Assembly: GCA_019242065.1 (NCBI GenBank)
Contig: JAFAWJ010000756.1
Location: 1-6,439 of the forward strand
Length of the DNA: 6,439 nucleotides
Direction of reading: 5' to 3'
DNA from: Chloroflexota bacterium
Lineage (GTDB): Bacteria > Chloroflexota > UBA6077 > CF-72
The translations under genes and the position numbers were made by a program. The notes beneath the pieces are model-generated. The model did no database searches. It had not been told where the DNA came from and worked only from the letters and a program-made list of their open reading frames with translations. Position 1 is the first letter of the stretch, and the number at the start of each line of letters is the position of its first letter. Shown one piece after another: positions 6,393-6,439 of this stretch.

Positions 6393-6439
6393 GCGAGGCG
6401 CCGCATGGCGCTGTGCGTACCGGTCATCGTCTAGCGGCC

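Noticed and set aside
6393..6439. Right-hand edge searched for a gene, promoter or RNA
   Set aside because: Only 47 bases remain and no recognisable element was found.

Overview
The window is high-GC bacterial DNA whose codons mostly end in G or C. It holds four protein genes packed almost end to end. No RNA gene, mobile element, CRISPR array or long empty stretch is visible; the largest gap between genes is 97 bases. The organism cannot be named from the sequence. High GC, Sec-type signal segments without a lipobox and the mix of families would fit an uncultivated Chloroflexota or actinobacterial lineage, but this is only a guess.

Plus strand, 1-3914: a two-gene set. A UDP-glucose 6-dehydrogenase, cut by the left edge of the window, is followed after 38 bases and a good Shine-Dalgarno site by a 908-residue membrane protein. 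That protein joins a cellulose-synthase-like family 2 glycosyltransferase (GT2) to a glycoside hydrolase family 26-like (GH26) domain. The GT2 part keeps the DED, DAD and ED motifs and the FxVTxK gating-loop motif, but QxxRW is altered to QEFQW. The predicted topology puts synthesis in the cytosol and the hydrolase domain outside.

Minus strand, 6392-3902: a membrane-anchored or secreted alpha/beta hydrolase of the acyl-CoA thioesterase/BAAT family, then after 97 bases a secreted stand-alone GH26-like hydrolase. The last gene meets the synthase gene tail to tail with a 13-base overlap.

Working model (inference): the dehydrogenase supplies UDP-glucuronate. The GT2 part polymerises and exports a polysaccharide of unknown composition. 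The tethered GH26 domain, and perhaps the free GH26 enzyme, trims or releases the chain as it emerges. The BAAT-like hydrolase may act on acyl or ester groups outside the membrane. The most interesting object is the synthase-hydrolase fusion: it has a GH26 domain in the position where bacterial cellulose synthases carry their cytosolic PilZ domain, with one extra membrane helix to carry it across.
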